Below, piece by piece: positions 4,894-6,532 of a stretch of DNA of 6,532 nucleotides. Each line of letters opens with the position of its first letter. The stretch's first letter is position 1. The stretch comes from JBAZCI01 sp041671025 (GTDB lineage: Bacteria > Patescibacteriota > Patescibacteriia > UBA10025). The DNA is taken from contig JBAZCI010000044.1 in assembly GCA_041671025.1 (NCBI GenBank), positions 1 to 6,532 on the forward strand, read 5' to 3'. A program made the translations under genes and the position numbers. The notes below the pieces were generated by a model. The model was not told where the DNA came from. It was given only the letters and a program-made list of their open reading frames with translations, and did not search any database.

Positions 4894-5465
4894 GATGCTT
4901 GGTTCTTAAGCTTTTTGAGGATAAGCGGAACGCGCTGCATGTCCTTGATCTGTAGGGGCCGCATAGAGCCAGTATACAGTGCAGCTGCTGGATGGTACAG
5001 CGGCAGATAGACCCGTCCGTGACGCCTAAAAGGCTTGCCGTGTACCTCTGATATCTTGAACTCCTCGGGCAGAAAACGGTGCATCGAATGTCTGCCCAGG
5101 GTAATGATCAGCTTTGGATTGATAAGCTCGACTTGTTTAAATAAATAGTGGGTCGTGCAGGTTTCGACTTCATCCGGCAATGGATCACGGTTATCTGGCG
5201 GTCGGCATTTTACAACATTAGAAATAAAAACATCCTCGCGTTTTAAATTGATAGCCGTGAGCATCTGTTCCAGGAATTTCCCGGCGGCTCCCACAAACGG
5301 CCGGCCCGACTCATCTTCTTTTTGGCCCGGCCCTTCACCGATAAAGAGCAGTTCAGCGTGAGGATTACCTTCCCCCGGCACCGCATGCGTCCGTCCCTGT
5401 GCGAGAGGACACAGTGTGCACTTCTTGATCTGCCCTGCTATCTGTTCAAGCGTTGTTGTTTCCAT
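4890..5465 (-). CDS. Type 4 (family 4) uracil-DNA glycosylase, iron-sulfur enzyme, 191 aa
   Basis: It removes uracil from DNA after cytosine deamination or dUTP misincorporation, starting base excision repair in the cytoplasm. Four cysteines in the family pattern, Cys16 and Cys19 (CTLC) with Cys87 (VKCRPP) and Cys103 (ETCTTH), should hold a [4Fe-4S] cluster. The active-site motif GEGPGQKEDESGRPFVGAAG (43-62) is intact, as are the NVVKCRPPDNRDP segment (83-95) and the C-terminal HPAAAL motif (158-163). The 191-residue length is normal for a single-domain family member. The first 19 bases or so overlap the end of the riboflavin kinase gene (20-nt overlap), and the ATG at 5463-5465 lacks a strong Shine-Dalgarno, which suggests translational coupling. 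It is not part of flavin metabolism; its neighbours probably share transcription only. Confidence 0.95.
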   Translation of the reverse strand: METTTLEQIAGQIKKCTLCPLAQGRTHAVPGEGNPHAELLFIGEGPGQKEDESGRPFVGAAGKFLEQMLTAINLKREDVFISNVVKCRPPDNRDPLPDEVETCTTHYLFKQVELINPKLIITLGRHSMHRFLPEEFKISEVHGKPFRRHGRVYLPLYHPAAALYTGSMRPLQIKDMQRVPLILKKLKNQAS

Positions 5466-5832
5466 GGACGTCTTTCAAAATTTGACGTGCGTTCATGCAG
5501 TCTTTTTCGATTTGCGTAATGAGCGCTTCGCGACTGGGGAAGGCGAAAAATTGACGTATAAATGCAAGAAACATGACGGTAATCATATTTCCGTAAATCT
5601 CTGTGTCAAAATCGAAAATGTGCACCTCTGTCTGCCGAGGGCGACCTGTAGTTTTGCTTCGCGTACGAATGACTGCAACCCCATCGTGTGACGTTCCTGC
5701 TATTTCTACGGTTACTGCGTACACACCGTTACCGAGCTCGCTGGGAATGTTGCAGTCAAGATTTGCCGTGGGATATCCGAGTACCTTACCGACATGATCG
5801 CCATGGACCACCCGGCCAGTGAGTGATTGCAT
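5446..5832 (-). CDS. Stand-alone riboflavin kinase (RibF C-terminal domain), 128 aa
   Basis: It phosphorylates riboflavin with ATP to FMN in the cytoplasm. The fold signature is clear: TGRVVHGDHVGKVLGYPTAN (5-24) including the nucleotide-binding PTAN at 21-24, GNGVYAV (34-40), and TEVHIFDFDTEIYG (68-81), where Glu69 is the probable catalytic base. A C-terminal IRQFFAFPSREALITQIEKD (92-111) and AR (115-116) complete the domain. Most bacteria carry this domain fused behind an FMN adenylyltransferase (about 300 aa in all). Here that half is absent, since the upstream gene stops 3 bases before the ATG at 5830-5832. The segment expected to read like NIGxRPTF is degenerate (AVIRTRSKTTG, 53-63). FAD must come from another gene or by uptake. 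The gene overlaps the glycosylase gene downstream. Confidence 0.9.
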   Translation of the reverse strand: MQSLTGRVVHGDHVGKVLGYPTANLDCNIPSELGNGVYAVTVEIAGTSHDGVAVIRTRSKTTGRPRQTEVHIFDFDTEIYGNMITVMFLAFIRQFFAFPSREALITQIEKDCMNARQILKDVHGNNNA

Positions 5833-5835
5833 ATA

Positions 5836-6532
5836 TTAGATCTTCACTGCGCGCAACAGCTCGTTATGAATTTTGCCGTTGCTGGCGACGACATCGGTGC
5901 TCGCGTATGACCACTGCTTTCCATCAATTGAAGTTACTTTTCCGCCCGCCTGTTGAACAAGAAATACGCCCATAATAGAGTCCCATAGGGTTATTGGCGG
6001 AGTGAGGACGCATCCTTCAACTCGGCCGGCTGCTACATACGCGAGGTTCAAGCTTCCACTGCCAAACATACGCCCGTTCAGGGCGCGCGTATGAAGTCGT
6101 TGCGCAATAGTAATGCCACCTCTTCGTGAGTTCACTGAGTGGCCAAATCCATAGGTAATAATTGACCGTTGAAATTGCCGTGTGGGAGAGACGTGCACAC
6201 GCTTACCGTTTAGCGTGGTATGGTGCCCCGCTTCGGCGACAAAAAGCTCGTCGGTTATTGGCGCATAAATAATGGAAAGCAGGATTTCGTGCTTGTGAAC
6301 CAGGGCCAGCGCCGTGCAGAATAAAGGGCTGCCGATGGTAAAATTGGTCGTTCCGTCCAGCGGATCAATGATCCACCGGTAGGTGTCGGCATTATTTTCA
6401 AGACCGGTCTCCTCGCTCAAAAAGTCATGATTCGGAAACTTATTTTTAATGGTGGAGAGAATAATCCGATTGGCTCCGAGATCAGCTTTTGTCACGATAT
6501 CGTGCGATCCTTTGAAGCGTATCGCCCCGTGA
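5836..6532 (-). CDS. Inositol-monophosphatase-family phosphatase (partial, N-terminus off right edge)
   Basis: This is a Mg-dependent phosphatase of the IMPase/FBPase/CysQ superfamily. Substrates in the family include inositol phosphates, fructose-1,6-bisphosphate, 3'-phosphoadenosine phosphates and histidinol phosphate; this sequence alone does not decide. I read 231 residues from the edge. GSHDIVTKAD opens the visible part, so the GTG at 6493-6495 is the interior Val codon of DIVTKAD and not a start; about 30 residues are missing. Metal ligands are present: SEE (39-41), DPLDGTTNF (56-64) and the second-half WD (183-184) followed by QQAGG. The usual WDxAAG reads WDSIMG, a deviation. A small Gly-rich stretch FGSGSLNLAYVAAGRVEG precedes it. 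TAA at 5836-5838 is 3 bases from the riboflavin kinase ATG, so the two are in one operon. Confidence 0.93.
   Translation of the reverse strand, partial: HGAIRFKGSHDIVTKADLGANRIILSTIKNKFPNHDFLSEETGLENNADTYRWIIDPLDGTTNFTIGSPLFCTALALVHKHEILLSIIYAPITDELFVAEAGHHTTLNGKRVHVSPTRQFQRSIITYGFGHSVNSRRGGITIAQRLHTRALNGRMFGSGSLNLAYVAAGRVEGCVLTPPITLWDSIMGVFLVQQAGGKVTSIDGKQWSYASTDVVASNGKIHNELLRAVKI

Noticed and set aside
6493..6495. GTG as the start codon of the IMPase-like gene
   Set aside because: The frame stays open to the window edge, and the upstream residues with this Val read GSHDIVTKAD, the conserved family N-terminal motif. The codon is interior.
1..6532. CRISPR array, insertion sequence, toxin-antitoxin or phage defence module
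   Set aside because: I found no regularly spaced repeats, transposase or integrase motifs, or defence domains. The HD hydrolase beside a small unknown protein is not enough to call a defence system.

Overview
The window looks like ordinary chromosomal DNA of a free-living-style bacterial genome with compact gene packing. TGA is used as a stop by several genes, so the code is standard rather than the recoded one of some candidate phyla. Neither tRNA gene encodes its CCA end. Riboflavin kinase stands alone, and most proteins are short. Together these fit a member of the Patescibacteria (CPR) or a similarly streamlined lineage. This is inference from gene style, not a marker-gene assignment.

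Layout from left to right. (1) Positions 1-1120, minus strand, hold a large partial gene for a divergent NRAMP/SLC11-like divalent-cation transporter that runs off the left edge. (2) Positions 1121-1410 are a divergent intergenic region. It contains a plus-strand structured element ending in a terminator (1198-1280) and a good sigma-70-type promoter (1326-1354). (3) Positions 1411-2441, plus strand, are a two-gene operon of small exported proteins of unknown function, coupled by a TGATG overlap. They may be distant paralogues of each other. (4) Positions 2435-2521 are a compact convergent terminator region in which hairpins overlap both stop codons. (5) Positions 2516-2959, minus strand, are an unrecognised 147-residue protein with its own strong promoter and ribosome binding site. 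(6) Positions 2960-3205 hold its promoter and a REP-like palindromic element. (7) Positions 3206-6532, minus strand, are a densely packed gene series. In transcription order it holds an inositol-monophosphatase-family phosphatase (cut by the right edge), stand-alone riboflavin kinase, type 4 uracil-DNA glycosylase, tRNA-Cys(GCA), tRNA-Pro(UGG), an unknown 123-residue protein and an HD-domain hydrolase.

The minus-strand series splits functionally into an upstream trio (IMPase-like, RFK, UDG), with a 3-nt gap and a 20-nt overlap, and a downstream unit. The downstream unit probably starts from a promoter just behind the UDG stop codon and carries two tRNAs followed by two protein genes. The trio does not form one pathway; it mixes phosphatase, FMN synthesis and DNA repair.

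No defence system, CRISPR array, insertion sequence or phage module is visible. The most unusual signals are a double change at the near-universal G18-U55 tertiary pair of tRNA-Cys, an 18-bp perfect inverted repeat that extends the tRNA-Pro acceptor stem by 11 bp, a nested-hairpin RNA element next to the transporter, and the tandem exported proteins.
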